A stretch of DNA of 64,000 nucleotides from Elephas maximus indicus (Eukaryota > Chordata > Mammalia > Proboscidea > Elephantidae): contig NC_064831.1 in assembly GCF_024166365.1 (NCBI RefSeq), forward strand, positions 50,593,768-50,657,767. The letters run 5' to 3'. Positions within the stretch are counted from its first letter, which is position 1. Every line of letters starts with the position of its first letter. A program made the position numbers and the translations under genes. The notes beneath the pieces were generated by a model that saw only the letters and a program-made list of their open reading frames with translations, ran no database searches and had not been told where the DNA came from. Below are positions 62,821-64,000 of the stretch, piece by piece.

Positions 62821-64000
62821 CTTCTTCCAAGACATTTGTTCATCCTTCTGGCAGTCCATGGTATATTCAATATTCTTCGTCAGCACCATAATTCAAAGGC
62901 ATTAATTCTTCTTCAGTCTTCCTTATTCATTGTTATCACGTGCATATTAGGTGACTGATAATATCATGACTTGGGTCATGCACACCCTAGTCCTCAAAGT
63001 GACATCTTTGCTTTTCAACACTTTAAAGAAGTCTTTTGCAGTATATTTGCCCAATGCAATACATCATTTGATTTCCTCACTGCTGCTTCCATGAGCATTG
63101 ATTGTGGATCCAAGTAAAATGAAATCATTGACAAGTTCAATATTTTCTATTCATCCTGATGTTGCTCATTGGTTCAGTTGTGAGGATTTTTGTTTTCTTT
63201 ATGTTGAGGTGTAATTAATTCTGAAGGCTATAGTCTTTGATCTTCATCAGTAAGTGAAGTCTTCTTCACTTTCAGCAAGCAAGGTTTTATCATCTGCATA
63301 ACGCAGGTTGTTAATGAGTCTTCCTCCAATCCTGATGCCCTGTTCTTCTTCATATAGTCCAGTTTCTTGGAATATTTTCTCAGCATACAGACTGAATAAG
63401 TATGGTGAAAGGATACAAGCCTGATGCACACTTTCCTGACTGTAAACCACACAGTATTCCCTTGTTGTGTTCAAATGACTGCCTCTTGGTCTATGCACGG
63501 GTCGCATAAGCACAATTAACTGTTCTGGAATTCCCATTCTTTGCAATGTTATCCATAATTTGTTATGGTCCACGCAGTAGAATACCTTTGCAGTCAATAA
63601 AACACAGGTAAACATCTTTCTGGTATTCTCTGCTTTCAGCCAAGATCCATTTGACATCAGCAATGACATCCCTTGTTCCACGTCCTCTTCTGAATCCAGC
63701 TTGAATTTCTGGCAGTTGCCTGTCATTGCACTGTTGCAACCATTTTTGAATGATCTCACCAAAAGTTTACTTGTGCGATATTAATGATATTGTTCAATAA
63801 TTTCTAAATTCTGTTGATCACCTTTCTTTGGAATGAGCACAAATATGGATTTCTTCCAGTATGTTGGCCAGGTAGCTATCTTTCAAGTTTCTTGGCATAA
63901 ACGAGTGAATGCTTCCAGCATTGCACCTGTTTTTGAAACATCTCAGTTGGTATTCTGTCATTTCCTGGAGACTTGTTTTTCATCATTCCCTTCAGTGCAG
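62821..64000 (-). mobile_element. RTE-clade LINE copy, runs off the window
   Basis: Antisense RTE sequence from its C-terminal coding part (NIPWTARRMNKC near 62870) through reverse transcriptase (63762-63247, including the DHNKL, QACILSPYLFSLYAEKI and RYADDKTLLAESEEDF blocks) to the window edge. Its 3' end is missing, replaced at 62821 by a SINE that is itself cut, which suggests a deletion at the junction. The reading frame is disrupted. Confidence 0.87.

Larger units (their letters stand above)
57646..64000 (-). other. RORA intron upstream of the first visible exon (partial)
   Basis: No coding exon is visible here on the minus strand. I looked for the short RORA4-type first exon and did not find it. 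Contents are a MER5A fossil near 58860-59005, RTE pieces at 59195-59638 and from 62821 onward, an L1 3' end at 60143-60535, and SINEs at 60556-60720 and 62714-62820. About 61730-62640 has no recognised repeat apart from a short A run. Confidence 0.8.

Overview
This is a mammalian genomic window, most likely from an afrotherian and probably an elephant. The basis is dozens of tRNA-headed SINEs of the AfroSINE type, RTE-clade LINE copies whose 3' ends match those SINEs, and L1 3' ends of a kind I associate with elephant. That lineage call is inference from repeat content. The only protein-coding gene I can support is RORA (retinoic-acid-receptor-related orphan receptor alpha, NR1F1), on the minus strand.

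Layout, in gene direction (right to left). Positions 57646-64000 are intron upstream of the first visible exon. Nine coding exons follow: 57645-57560 (zinc finger 1), 41192-41051 (zinc finger 2), 37131-36736 (C-terminal extension and hinge), then 30692-30571, 28191-28059, 27375-27268, 22289-22179, 19514-19402 and 17529-17365 (ligand-binding domain). The stop codon is at 17365-17367. Every splice site is GT/AG and the phases join without a gap into the last 458 residues. Ten more residues would give the 468-aa RORA4 form, but no such first exon is visible, so all isoform-specific N-terminal exons lie beyond base 64000. A long 3' UTR of about 9.3 kb runs to a distal AATAAA at 8086-8091. Positions 1 to about 8065 are repeat-rich sequence 3' of the gene.

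The introns are packed with mobile DNA: about 35 SINEs, eight RTE pieces (one near full length at about 22946-26240), four L1 pieces, two solo LTRs with 5-bp target duplications, one hAT-like DNA element, MER5A and MIR fossils, and microsatellites. By contrast I recognise only one insertion in the 9.3-kb 3' UTR, an RTE tail.

The most notable observation is a second, decayed copy of the RORA terminal coding exon at 26476-26615. It lies in the intron between the 27268-27375 and 22179-22289 exons, in the same orientation. It is roughly 84% identical by eye, ends at the real exon's acceptor boundary, lacks a splice acceptor, and carries an in-frame stop and a frameshift. Other items worth checking are a tandem CAGCAG acceptor at the 28059-28191 exon, foldback palindromes at 23476-23547 and 2611-2715, a foldback repeat family at 56925-57110, and the RTE insertion in the 3' UTR.
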